Shown: positions 1 through 8,410, numbered from the stretch's first letter. The stretch is DNA of 15,593 nucleotides from JAQBGV01 sp032128395 (GCA_032128395.1 JAQBGV010000061.1:1-15593), one strand, 5' to 3'. Made by a program: numbers and translations. The notes: generated by a model not told the origin, from the sequence alone.

Positions 1-18
1 GTCGGAAGGACCGTACCC

Positions 19-1269
19 ATGAGACTCACCCATCCCCATCGCACCGGTGCACTACTGCTCGGCTTCATGCTGTCCGTCGGGCTCACGAACGCTGCATACG
101 CGGATTCCGAGGGCGAGACCGCGAGGACATCCGCCGCCAAACCATCACATGGTGGGGCGATCTGGGGGAGGGAATACTTCCCGAACGTGATTCTGACGAC
201 CCACGAGGGAAAGAAGGTGCGCTTCTTCGATGACCTGATCGAAGGCAAGGTCGTCGTCATCAACTTCATCTACACCTCGTGTCCCGATGCCTGCCCACTC
301 GAGACGGCCCGTCTCGCCGAAGTGCAGGGGATTCTCGGCGATCGGGTCGGCAAGGATGTTTTCATGTACTCGATCACGATCGATCCCGACCGCGACACCC
401 CCGAGGTGCTCGCCGAGTACCGTGAACGCTTTCAAGCGGAAGAGGGGTGGACCTTCCTGACCGGCGCGGAGGAGGACATCACTCTGCTGCGGAGAAAGCT
501 CGGTCTCTACATCGATGACATCGATCAGGACGCCGGGGATCACAACCTGAACCTGATGTTGGGGAACCAATCGAGCGGGCGGTGGCAGAAGTCCTCTCCG
601 TTCGAGAACCCCTACATTCTCGCATCGCTGATCGGTCAATCATTGTCGAGCCACTCGACGGCGAGAACGACGAAGAACAGCTACGAGGACGCCCCGAAGC
701 TGCGCAACATCGGGGATGGAGAGACCCTCTATCGAACCCGGTGCAAGGTGTGTCACGCGATCGGATCCTCGGACGAAGATGCACTGAAGCCACGAGTGGG
801 CCCGAACCTGCTCGGCGTCACCGACCGCCGCGAGCACGACTGGCTGGTCCGCTGGATCCGCGAGCCGGACGTCATGGTCAAAGAACAAGACTCGATCGCC
901 GTCGGTCTCTTCTACGCCTACAATCAAGTGCCGATGCCGAACCTGCGCCTGAGCTCCCAGGAGATCGGCCAGGTGCTCGACTACATCGGGACCGAGAGCA
1001 AGCGCGTCACGAAGCACGAGCTGCTGTTGACCGTCCTCCCGAAGAAGAACGACGACGCAGAAGTGGAATCGTGCTGCCAGAAGTCGGAGAAGGTGGTTCT
1101 CAGCGCGACGGTCGCAGACGAACTGCTCGCCAGCGAGTGCGAGAAGACCGGTTCATCGGAGTGCGGCTGCGACGCAGCGAAGGCCCGCACCTTCCCCAAG
1201 ACTCTTTGGAGCGGCCTCGGCGCCGTCCTCGGAGGCCTGGCGCTGCTGCTGAGGCGACGCGCACTGTAG
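19..1269 (+). CDS. Sco-cytochrome c fusion protein with C-terminal membrane segment (copy 1)
   Basis: The 416-residue protein has a signal peptide (about 1-28), a Sco1/SenC thioredoxin-fold domain (about 45-210), a class I cytochrome c domain (about 232-330), a Cys-rich linker and a C-terminal hydrophobic helix (about 395-411) ending RRRAL. The Sco copper ligands are present: Cys88 and Cys92 in SCPDAC, and His175 in GDHNLN. The heme site is CKVCH (242-246), with Met306 in VPMPNL as likely sixth ligand. After the heme domain come ESCCQK (350-355) and further cysteines at 374, 382 and 384. Sco proteins bind copper and usually assemble CuA centres or act as thiol-disulfide or electron-transfer proteins. 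The fused heme suggests redox coupling in the periplasm, which is inference. GGAAGGA lies 8 bases before the ATG. It is a close paralogue of the gene at 8505-9683. Whatever precedes it lies outside the window. The C-terminal helix plus Arg resembles sorting tails of the MYXO-CTERM type but could be a plain anchor. Confidence 0.93.
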   Translation: MRLTHPHRTGALLLGFMLSVGLTNAAYADSEGETARTSAAKPSHGGAIWGREYFPNVILTTHEGKKVRFFDDLIEGKVVVINFIYTSCPDACPLETARLAEVQGILGDRVGKDVFMYSITIDPDRDTPEVLAEYRERFQAEEGWTFLTGAEEDITLLRRKLGLYIDDIDQDAGDHNLNLMLGNQSSGRWQKSSPFENPYILASLIGQSLSSHSTARTTKNSYEDAPKLRNIGDGETLYRTRCKVCHAIGSSDEDALKPRVGPNLLGVTDRREHDWLVRWIREPDVMVKEQDSIAVGLFYAYNQVPMPNLRLSSQEIGQVLDYIGTESKRVTKHELLLTVLPKKNDDAEVESCCQKSEKVVLSATVADELLASECEKTGSSECGCDAAKARTFPKTLWSGLGAVLGGLALLLRRRAL

Positions 1270-1306
1270 AGAGTGATCGGGCATCGCAGAACTCTTTGCC
1301 CTGGCC

Positions 1307-3142
1307 TCACTTCTCGATCGTCAGCAGATCGAAGAGGCGCCCCTCTTCATCGAACACCTTCAGTTCGAAGGTTCCGGCGTGGACCCCCACGAGGCAGAAG
1401 TGGTGTCCGCGGTACTTCGCGGCGCTGAACCAGGTGCGCTGCGGAGCAAACTCTTCGAGTCCTCCGCCGGCGCCACCGGTGGTGATGTACGTCACCCCGT
1501 GCTCGCGATCGACCTTCCCCCCCCGGATCGGCCAGGTGCGCTCGTAGAGGTGGATGTGCCCGTTGAAGACGACATCGATGCCGAGTTCCTCGTACACCGG
1601 GACCAAGTGCTGTTGGATCCGGGGGTCTCCTTGCCCCGTCCGCCCCTGCTTCCAGGTGTCTCCGTAGTCATCGGAATCGGACGTGTACGCGGGCTGGTGG
1701 TGCACCACGATCTTCCAAGTGGCGTCGCTCGCGGCCGCCTTCTCTCGGAGCCAAAGGTGTTGTTCGACCGACGGATCGACCGGGCGATTGGTGTCGAGGA
1801 CGAAGAAGTGCGCATTGCCGAAGCGGAAGTCGTAGTAGTACTCCGGGGAGGGGAGCGAGAAATAGTCGTAGTACAGTTTCGCGTCCCGCTCGTGGTTGCC
1901 GAGGGTCGGATAGATGGGATAGCGCTTCAGGATCTCCTTCGCGCCCGCGAAGAACTCGTGCACCCACTCGCGTTTTACCGTTCCCGTCCCGACCAGATCG
2001 CCGCAGTGGACGATGAAGCTCGGTCGATGGCCCCACGCGAGTTGACTGATCGTCGAGGTGACCCGTGGATTGTTCTGGGTGTCCCCTATCACCACGAAAG
2101 CGAACGCCCCATCCTTCTTGACCGCGGTCTGGAAGGTCAGGACCTCGCTCTCGACCGACTCGCCGTCGTCGGCGAGGCTTCGAACGCGGTAGAAGTAGTT
2201 CGTCTCCGCTTCGAGACCGGTGAGCACGACCTCTTGCATGCGACCATCGTCGGCCGACTCGGCATACCCGCCGAGTTCTGCAGTCGGTCCGAAATCGACC
2301 CGTCCGCGTCCGCTCCGGCTCGTCTCCCAGCGCACGGTCATCGAGTGCTCGGTCGCCCACTGCAGGTACGGCGAAACGACCATGCGGAACGGAAGCACCA
2401 GCGATGGCGCACCCTTCAGTCGCGGCCGCTCACCCGCGAGCGCCTCGAGTTGCGATTCTCCGAGTGACGCCGGGAACACCCTCACCTGGGCGATCCCCCC
2501 CGCGTGCGGGTAGTACTCGTCGTCGTCGAGGTAGCAGCCGACTGCGAAGGGAGCGTGCTCTGGATAGAGAATCTCCCCGGACTGGAGCCGCGAGCTCCCC
2601 GCCAGCTTCCCGTCGACGAAGATCCGCATTTCGGCGCCATCGTAGGATCCCGCGACGTGGGTCCACCGCCCCGGCGTGAGCGGGTTCTCCGCCGTGAGGT
2701 AGGTCATGTGGCCGTCGCCATCGTCGGCGCCGACCGTCGAGAGCGCGAAGGCGAACCGGTCCCCCCGAGAACCGAGGAGCCAACCCTTCTCGAACCCACC
2801 GTTGTCCTGGAGGACTCCGACGATCCCCCCCCACTCGCTCGGCGAATCGATCGCCACCCACGCAGCGACGCAGAACGCCTCGGTCGGAAGCCCGTCGCGC
2901 GTCGTCGCGATGTCTTGCGAAGCGATCCCTCGCCCGGTCATCCCTTCCCCGATCAGCACGGTGCCGTAGGTGCCAGAATTCACGGAGAGGTCTCCGCGGA
3001 GCGAGAGCGGTGGCCCCAGTCGAACGGGTGGGATCTCGGTCTCGCCCGCGTGCCCCTCGAAGTCCCACCCCGCGATCGGCAGGGGGCGGATCGGAGCCTC
3101 GGACCCGGCGGCGAGTGCGAGCAGCAAGATCAGCACCATCAT
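1307..3142 (-). CDS. Secreted LamG-domain metallophosphoesterase, purple acid phosphatase-like
   Basis: The 611-residue protein has a signal peptide (1 to about 16), a concanavalin/LamG domain (about 24-238, with the typical GRWTHVAGSYDG and FVDGKLAG), a fibronectin III-like N-terminal domain of purple acid phosphatases (about 252-340) and a calcineurin-like metallophosphoesterase domain (about 346-540). Metal-binding motifs are GDTQ (353-356), GDLV (381-384), GNHE (415-418), VVHHQP (479-484) and GHIHLYER (528-535). The last is very like purple acid phosphatases. However, the GDxxY tyrosine that makes those enzymes purple is glycine here (385), so a different metal pair or phosphodiesterase activity is possible. 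The substrate is unknown. LamG domains commonly bind carbohydrate or surface ligands. ATG at 3142 (or 3139) was chosen because it opens the signal peptide and follows the upstream peptidase stop by 7 bases, with GGAGAAGGA in the end of that gene. A longer frame to 3253 would overlap the peptidase. It is likely cotranscribed with the peptidase. The coding strand holds G-runs of 7-8 bases at 1517, 2495 and 2825. Confidence 0.9.
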   Translation of the reverse strand: MMVLILLLALAAGSEAPIRPLPIAGWDFEGHAGETEIPPVRLGPPLSLRGDLSVNSGTYGTVLIGEGMTGRGIASQDIATTRDGLPTEAFCVAAWVAIDSPSEWGGIVGVLQDNGGFEKGWLLGSRGDRFAFALSTVGADDGDGHMTYLTAENPLTPGRWTHVAGSYDGAEMRIFVDGKLAGSSRLQSGEILYPEHAPFAVGCYLDDDEYYPHAGGIAQVRVFPASLGESQLEALAGERPRLKGAPSLVLPFRMVVSPYLQWATEHSMTVRWETSRSGRGRVDFGPTAELGGYAESADDGRMQEVVLTGLEAETNYFYRVRSLADDGESVESEVLTFQTAVKKDGAFAFVVIGDTQNNPRVTSTISQLAWGHRPSFIVHCGDLVGTGTVKREWVHEFFAGAKEILKRYPIYPTLGNHERDAKLYYDYFSLPSPEYYYDFRFGNAHFFVLDTNRPVDPSVEQHLWLREKAAASDATWKIVVHHQPAYTSDSDDYGDTWKQGRTGQGDPRIQQHLVPVYEELGIDVVFNGHIHLYERTWPIRGGKVDREHGVTYITTGGAGGGLEEFAPQRTWFSAAKYRGHHFCLVGVHAGTFELKVFDEEGRLFDLLTIEK

Positions 3143-3149
3143 CGCCAAC

Positions 3150-6100
3150 TCAATCCTTCTCCCCGATGTCCGCACCGGACTGGTGGTCTGCCAGGAGGTG
3201 TTCTGCGAAGAACTCCCACTTCTTCTGAGTGAAGTAGCCGTTGAAGTCCCCATAGCCGTGGCGTTTGCCGGGGAGGATCAGCAGGTCGAATCGCTTGTTC
3301 GCTCTGATCAGCGCATCGACCAGCCGCATGGTGCCGGCAGGGTGCACGTTGCTGTCCATGTCCCCGTGGACGAGGAGCAGGTTACCCTTCAGGTTCTCGG
3401 CAAGCTCGGCGTTGGTCGGAACATGAATCTCGAACTTGGTCTTCTTCTCCGCCTTCTCGTCGCTCTTCTCGCCCTCGCCGTTTTCTTTCTTCTCGTCGTC
3501 CCCTTTCTCAACCTTCTTCTCGTTCTTCTTCTCGTCTTCGTCGCCGTCATCCCGAGCTGCGATCTCGCTCAGATCTCGTTGCGAGCGACGGCGCTTCGCA
3601 TCCTTCTTCTCCTCCTTGACCTCGATCTCCTTGAGGCCGTGGTAGCGCTCCGCCCAGAAACGCCCGTACACGTTGTTGTCGTGGTTGCCGGAAGAAGCGA
3701 CGCCCACCTTGAAGAAGTCGTTGTAGGGCTTCTGCATCAGAGCAGCCGCCGTCATGAATCCTCCCCCGGAGTGTCCGTAGAGGCCGACGCGCTCGATGTC
3801 GATGAACGGATAGCGCTCGGCCAGCTGTTCGATCCCCGCCTTCTTGTCCGCCAGACCGTAGTCGCGAAGGTTGAAGTAGCCGTAGTTGTGGTACGCCTTC
3901 GAGCGACCCGGAGTCCCCCCGCGGTGACCCAGCTGAACGACGATGAAGCCGATCTGCGCGAGCTGCTGGCGGCCGTTGGACGAGGAAAATGCGTGGCTGA
4001 CCCCTTCGGTCTGCGGTCCCGGATACACCTCGGCGATGATGGGGTATTTCCTTCGGGGATCAAAATCGAACGGCTTCCACATGTTCCCGTACAGATCGGT
4101 GACCCCGTCGGCGGCCTTGAAGGTGAAGGTCTCTGGCATCTTCCAGCCGGACTCGTAGAGGCGCGATAGGTCGGCTTCCTCGAGCGACATCACCTCTCGG
4201 CCATCGGCGTCACACAAGCGCGACACAGGAGCCATGTCGATCCTCGAGCAGTTGTCGACGACGTACTTGTTCGTGGGAGACACGGTAGATCTGTGGTTGG
4301 CGTTCCCCGGATCCATCAAGGTCAGTCCGGTGCCGTCGAGGAAGACCCGGTAGAGGTGCTGGAAGTAGACGTTCTCGCCCGGCTCACGACCGTTGCCCAG
4401 GAAGTAGAGCAGCCCCTTGTCCTCGTCCAATTCGACGATCCGACTCGCCCGGAACGGACCGGATGTGATCGCGTTCTTGAACTCGCCATCCCGACGATAC
4501 AGATAGAAGTGACCCCAGCCGCTGCGCTCCGACCACCAGATCATCTCATCGCGCTTCTTGAGGTACCGGACGCTCTGCGAAGAGATATTGGCCGCGGCCA
4601 TCCCTTCCTCCATCAGAACAGAGAGCTCCCCAGTCCTCGTGTCGATCGAACAGAGCTCGATGTTCCGGAGCAGACGGTCACTGCGGATGAAGCGCAGCTC
4701 GTCCCCAGCGCCGGTGAAGTCGCGTTCCTCCGACTCGTCCTCGGGCTCGGGCAAGGACTCGGACTTGGGCCATTGGAAGCTCTGATAGCCCTCATCCTTC
4801 CACTTGCCCTCCACACGGAACAGGGTCTTCCTCTCCCGAGCGAAGACGAAAAGCTCACTGCGTGCGATCTTCTCTTCGCCGGGCAGCGCATAGTCGTACG
4901 TCTCCAGCGTCGGTCTCGGCTCCGAGAGCGAGTTCACCAGGAACAGCTCTCCGACCCCTCGGGAGTCTCGACGCGTCCCGTAGAAGGCGGTGGAGTCGGG
5001 CGCCCAGCTGATGCGGGGGCGGGATTTTTCCTCTCCCTTCTCCTCCTCTTTCCCTTCTTCCTCACTCTCATCGTCGTCGCCAATGGGAAGTTCGTACTCG
5101 AACTCACCCGCCTGGAGGCGCTCCAGGATCTCGTCCTCCTCGAGTTCGGACCGTGACTCCTGATCGCGGCGACCGGCGCTGCCGAACTCGTAGTCCTCCT
5201 CACCGTCGTCGGTCAACTTCAGGGCCTGAGATTCATCGATGGTGTCGGCCCATGCCTCCCGCTCGTCGACCTTCTCCTCCTCCTGGTCCTCTCCCCCCTT
5301 CTCCTCTTCGCCCGTTCCCTTACTCGTTTCTTTCTCGACCTTCTTCTCGCCGTCGTCGTGCTTCTGGTCGCCCTCTTCTTGCTGGACGTCCTTGCGCTCG
5401 AGCTTCTCCTTCTCGAGCTCTTCTTTCTTGACGTCTTCTTTCTCGACGACCTTCTGCTCGGTCTCTTCTGTCTCTTTCTGCTCGGACTCGGCCTTCTTCT
5501 CTTCCTTCAGTCTCTGGTCGATCGCGAGGATCTCACTCTTCAGTTCCTCGCTCGCCCCGACGTAGTAGAGGTTGTGCCCTTGGGAGAAGACGTAGGCGGT
5601 GTGGTCGGGGGAGAAGTTCCGGTGAGCCCGGGGATCCTTGGGCTTCTCCTCCTCATCGCCACTTGAGGATCCCCCTCGCGTCGGTCTCCCTCGACGTCGC
5701 TCGCTCTGCTCCTCCTTGGGAACAGGACCCAAGTTGGCGAGGGCGCCGGTCGCGAGTTCGAGTTCGAACTTCGTCTTCTCGAGGGCGAAGCTGAGCTTCG
5801 TGCTCTGCTCGTCGATCTTGGCGTCCGTGAGTGACAGGTTGTACGCATCCAGCGGCTTCTTGAGCTCCACCGAGAGTAGGCTCGCCAGCCGATCGTGATC
5901 GAAGAGCGGCTCCTTCGTCCGCTTGTCAGGGTCCACCAGGAAGTAGCGAATCCCCTGACTCGTGCGGTAGCTGTACCAGAACCGATTCGTCTCGCCGACC
6001 CAGTTCGGCTCCACCGTAGTGCTGTAGATGCGTTGGTTCAGATAGTCCGACGAGTACCGATGCGCTTGCCGGTAGTTCGGTCGCTCATCGCCAGCTGGCT

Positions 6101-6167
6101 GCCCGGTGAGAAGCGTGCACATCAGGACCGCGGCGAAGATCGTGAGAGCTAGACAGATCCTGGGCAT
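3150..6167 (-). CDS. Secreted S9 family prolyl oligopeptidase/dipeptidyl peptidase IV-like serine peptidase with charged inserts
   Basis: The 1005-residue protein has a signal peptide (1 to about 25), a DPPIV-type N-terminal beta-propeller (about 40-670) and a C-terminal alpha/beta-hydrolase peptidase domain (about 680-995). The catalytic triad is complete: Ser800 in GHSGGG, Asp938 in HGDMDSNV and His970 in KRHGYGD. The family cleaves peptides, often after proline or alanine; the exact specificity cannot be read here. At about 1005 residues it is longer than the usual 700-800. The excess is Lys/Glu/Asp-rich low-complexity sequence at about 148-180, 205-313, 331-385 and, inside the catalytic domain between Ser and Asp, 845-912. 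Conserved blocks resume cleanly after each insert and the frame stays open, so these look like true insertions. ATG 6167 has GGAGG 7 bases upstream and begins the signal peptide. A longer in-frame extension to 6362 has no such support. The metallophosphoesterase gene follows 7 bases after the stop. Confidence 0.93.
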   Translation of the reverse strand: MPRICLALTIFAAVLMCTLLTGQPAGDERPNYRQAHRYSSDYLNQRIYSTTVEPNWVGETNRFWYSYRTSQGIRYFLVDPDKRTKEPLFDHDRLASLLSVELKKPLDAYNLSLTDAKIDEQSTKLSFALEKTKFELELATGALANLGPVPKEEQSERRRGRPTRGGSSSGDEEEKPKDPRAHRNFSPDHTAYVFSQGHNLYYVGASEELKSEILAIDQRLKEEKKAESEQKETEETEQKVVEKEDVKKEELEKEKLERKDVQQEEGDQKHDDGEKKVEKETSKGTGEEEKGGEDQEEEKVDEREAWADTIDESQALKLTDDGEEDYEFGSAGRRDQESRSELEEDEILERLQAGEFEYELPIGDDDESEEEGKEEEKGEEKSRPRISWAPDSTAFYGTRRDSRGVGELFLVNSLSEPRPTLETYDYALPGEEKIARSELFVFARERKTLFRVEGKWKDEGYQSFQWPKSESLPEPEDESEERDFTGAGDELRFIRSDRLLRNIELCSIDTRTGELSVLMEEGMAAANISSQSVRYLKKRDEMIWWSERSGWGHFYLYRRDGEFKNAITSGPFRASRIVELDEDKGLLYFLGNGREPGENVYFQHLYRVFLDGTGLTLMDPGNANHRSTVSPTNKYVVDNCSRIDMAPVSRLCDADGREVMSLEEADLSRLYESGWKMPETFTFKAADGVTDLYGNMWKPFDFDPRRKYPIIAEVYPGPQTEGVSHAFSSSNGRQQLAQIGFIVVQLGHRGGTPGRSKAYHNYGYFNLRDYGLADKKAGIEQLAERYPFIDIERVGLYGHSGGGFMTAAALMQKPYNDFFKVGVASSGNHDNNVYGRFWAERYHGLKEIEVKEEKKDAKRRRSQRDLSEIAARDDGDEDEKKNEKKVEKGDDEKKENGEGEKSDEKAEKKTKFEIHVPTNAELAENLKGNLLLVHGDMDSNVHPAGTMRLVDALIRANKRFDLLILPGKRHGYGDFNGYFTQKKWEFFAEHLLADHQSGADIGEKD

Positions 6168-6206
6168 GGGTGCCTCCTTCAGAAGTCGAGATGGCCGGAT
6201 CGTCTC

Positions 6207-6235
6207 AAGATAACCGATCGCGATGGCTGACCCAA
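6207..6235 (-). promoter_or_regulatory. Candidate sigma70-type promoter for the S9 peptidase-phosphoesterase pair
   Basis: Reading the minus strand, TTGGGT (6235-6230) and TATCTT (6212-6207) are separated by 17 bases and lie about 40 bases before the peptidase ATG. The matches to consensus are 3 of 6 and 4 of 6, so this rests mainly on spacing and position. It lies in the 182-base divergent gap between the peptidase and the DUF4382 lipoprotein gene. That gap otherwise holds a C7 run (6243-6249) and a G8 run (6309-6316). Confidence 0.3.
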
Positions 6236-6349
6236 TGAACCACCCCCCCGGGCACGCCCCTTGCCCCGCTCTGAGCGAGTGAATCCATGCTCTCCCTGTA
6301 CGCACGCAGGGGGGGGAATCTCTCCCGCCACTCCGATCGAGAGCAGTCC

Positions 6350-8410
6350 ATGGCCGCACCAAAGCTGTACATGCTAGTACTAGGTTCGCTCCTCCTCCTC
6401 CTCTGCGGATGCGGGGGTACGAGTGGCACTTCGGCTCTCCCGGTGGATCCCGTGGCCCCCGACGGTACGACTCCGGACCTCTCCGACCCCTTTCCGGCGC
6501 CGCCAGCCACGACCGGGACCGTGGTCCTGCTGTTGCGGGACAACCCCCTCGCAGCTCTCGACGCCTTCTATCTCACGATCGAATCCGTGGAGCTCCTCGG
6601 GGGCAGCGCCGGGCCTTTTCTCTTGTTCGACGGGGAGGAGAGGGTCAATCTCCTGGACTTCCAGACCCAGGAATTCCTACTCGCGATGCGGGACGACGTT
6701 CCTCCAGGGACGTACGACAAGATCCGCCTTCACATCTCCGATCCGGCCGTCGAGCCGAACCCGGACAACGATCCCGTCATCCTCACCGGGAACGGGAAGC
6801 TCGATCTGAACCCACAGGGGTCCTTCGAGGTCGTCGCTGGCGAGTTCCTGGCGATCCGGGTCGATGTCGATGCCCCGCGCTCGGTCCACGTCGTCGGGAC
6901 GGGGAGCCAGCGCTTCATCGTGCGACCACTCGTGTTCGTGGAAATCGAGACTCACTTCGACCCCATCCCTCTGGGAGACCTCGAAGGCATCGTGACCGCA
7001 GTGGATCTGTCCCAGGACGAAATCACCCTCGAAGTCCCGGACCGTGCGAACGATGTCTGCGTCCGGGTCGATGGGCAGACCGCGATCTTCGCGGAAGACA
7101 TGGCGATCGCCGAGCTCGATGTGTTCGCGGTCGGGGATCACGCGATGGCGCGGGGCCGTCTCGATTCCACGGGGACGCTGGTCACGGAGTTGGTCTTCCA
7201 GGGCGATCCGATGCGTCTCCGCGGCACCATGCCGGATGGCACCCTGGACCCCCCGTTCCCGTTTCTCACCGATTCCGGCGAAGCGGTCCAGGACACCCTC
7301 AGCACCGAGATTGCCGCAGGAGCCCGCGCCTATCGAGAGCAGGGTTCCGAGATTCCGATCCCGATCCTTGCGGGTAACTCCCGGGCGCGACTCACGGGAC
7401 AACGGATCGGGTCCGCCCCCGACTACCGGGTAGGGTTGGTCGATGTGGAGGTGGAGCGACTCGCTGGGACGCTGGAGTCGATCGACCTCACCGCCTCTCC
7501 CGTGGAGTTCGTCTTCCGAAATGTGATCGAGGAGTTGACGCCGATGATCCTCGCCGACGACGCGGACATCTCGCTCATCGGCGACGGCGCCGTGCCTCTC
7601 GAGTTCCTGACCGTCGGCCTCTCCATCGTCGTCACGATCTCCGAAGGTGAGAGCGGGGAGCTCATCGCGACCGCGATGAGCATCGCGCCGATCGAATTCT
7701 CCGGGGAGATCACTCGGGTGGACGTCCATGGTAACACTGCGGTGATTTCCAGCGCGGGGGTCGAGACGACGCTCTGGATTCGTGGCGACGCGACCTTCTT
7801 GATGCGCACCGACTTGGTCACTACGGAGATCGGACTTGCGGACGTCGCGGTCGGGGACACCGTGGAAGGGTTCGGACTCGAACTCGCAGGCGTCCCGTTC
7901 CTCTGGGTCCTCGTCATCGATCTCCACGATGTGACGGGAGTGATCGATTCGGTCAGCGCGAGCCCCGATCCAGTCTCGATCGTGATCCGTGACCCCCACG
8001 ACCGCCTGTTCACGGTCGGGGTTCCCGTCACCGCCTTTCTCACCCTCACCGGCGGCGGCGACCTCGTGCCGGATCTTGTCACTTCCGGTCTCTCCGTGTC
8101 GGCGCAGCTGACCGGCCTCACCGGCACCCTGAAGGTCAGCGCGATGACGGTCGATCCGGTGACTCTCTCGGGGCTGGTGGTCGGAACCGATCTCGCTCTG
8201 AGCGAGCTGACCCTGATGTCGGGGACCACCTTCACCACCCTGGACATTCGGACCGACGCCTCCATCTTTTTCCGCACCGATGGAGTCTCCACTCTGATCG
8301 ATCTCGACAGCGTCGCGGTGGGCGACTCGGTCGAGGTTTCCGGCCTCCCCGAACCCACCGGGGGCTTCCTCGTCTACACTCTGTGGGTGACCGTACTGTT
8401 GACCCCCTAG
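6350..8410 (+). CDS. Lipoprotein with DUF4382-type domain and DUF5666-like repeat modules
   Basis: The 686-residue protein has a lipoprotein signal peptide with the lipobox in LLLCGCGG; Cys21 is the likely lipidated residue and Cys19 is the alternative. A Pro/Thr-rich linker follows, then a DUF4382-like domain (about 56-200, with LRDNPLAALDAFYLTIESV and VPPGTYDKIRLHI). A DUF5666-like beta segment (about 210-284) follows, then two tandem copies of a module of about 140 residues (about 372-514 and 528-669). Each copy ends in a similar block (RGDATFLMRTD and RTDASIFFRTD, then VAVGDTVEG and VAVGDSVEV). There are no catalytic motifs and no heme sites, and it looks wholly beta. Function is unknown; a surface adhesive or ligand-binding role is a guess. 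ATG 6350 is preferred because it places a lysine-containing n-region directly before the hydrophobic core. The in-frame ATG at 6287 would add 21 charged residues. The Shine-Dalgarno is weak (GAGAG). It has its own transcription unit, divergent from the peptidase. Confidence 0.85.
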   Translation: MAAPKLYMLVLGSLLLLLCGCGGTSGTSALPVDPVAPDGTTPDLSDPFPAPPATTGTVVLLLRDNPLAALDAFYLTIESVELLGGSAGPFLLFDGEERVNLLDFQTQEFLLAMRDDVPPGTYDKIRLHISDPAVEPNPDNDPVILTGNGKLDLNPQGSFEVVAGEFLAIRVDVDAPRSVHVVGTGSQRFIVRPLVFVEIETHFDPIPLGDLEGIVTAVDLSQDEITLEVPDRANDVCVRVDGQTAIFAEDMAIAELDVFAVGDHAMARGRLDSTGTLVTELVFQGDPMRLRGTMPDGTLDPPFPFLTDSGEAVQDTLSTEIAAGARAYREQGSEIPIPILAGNSRARLTGQRIGSAPDYRVGLVDVEVERLAGTLESIDLTASPVEFVFRNVIEELTPMILADDADISLIGDGAVPLEFLTVGLSIVVTISEGESGELIATAMSIAPIEFSGEITRVDVHGNTAVISSAGVETTLWIRGDATFLMRTDLVTTEIGLADVAVGDTVEGFGLELAGVPFLWVLVIDLHDVTGVIDSVSASPDPVSIVIRDPHDRLFTVGVPVTAFLTLTGGGDLVPDLVTSGLSVSAQLTGLTGTLKVSAMTVDPVTLSGLVVGTDLALSELTLMSGTTFTTLDIRTDASIFFRTDGVSTLIDLDSVAVGDSVEVSGLPEPTGGFLVYTLWVTVLLTP

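Noticed and set aside
1279..1301. A possible terminator hairpin (GGGCA and TGCCC) between the convergent first and second genes
   Set aside because: There are only five base pairs around a 13-base loop and no T-run in either direction.
1379..2467. A 362-codon plus-strand frame opposite the phosphoesterase
   Set aside because: It is the complement of a well-supported metallophosphoesterase and has no family resemblance.
6168..6362. An N-terminal extension of the S9 peptidase frame by 65 residues
   Set aside because: It would bury the signal peptide, lacks a Shine-Dalgarno, and would overlap the divergent lipoprotein start; ATG 6167 has GGAGG at good spacing.
6677..7999. A 440-codon minus-strand frame opposite the DUF4382 lipoprotein
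   Set aside because: It is a charged, Asp/Arg/His-rich mirror frame with no signal or domain; the plus strand carries the lipobox and repeats.
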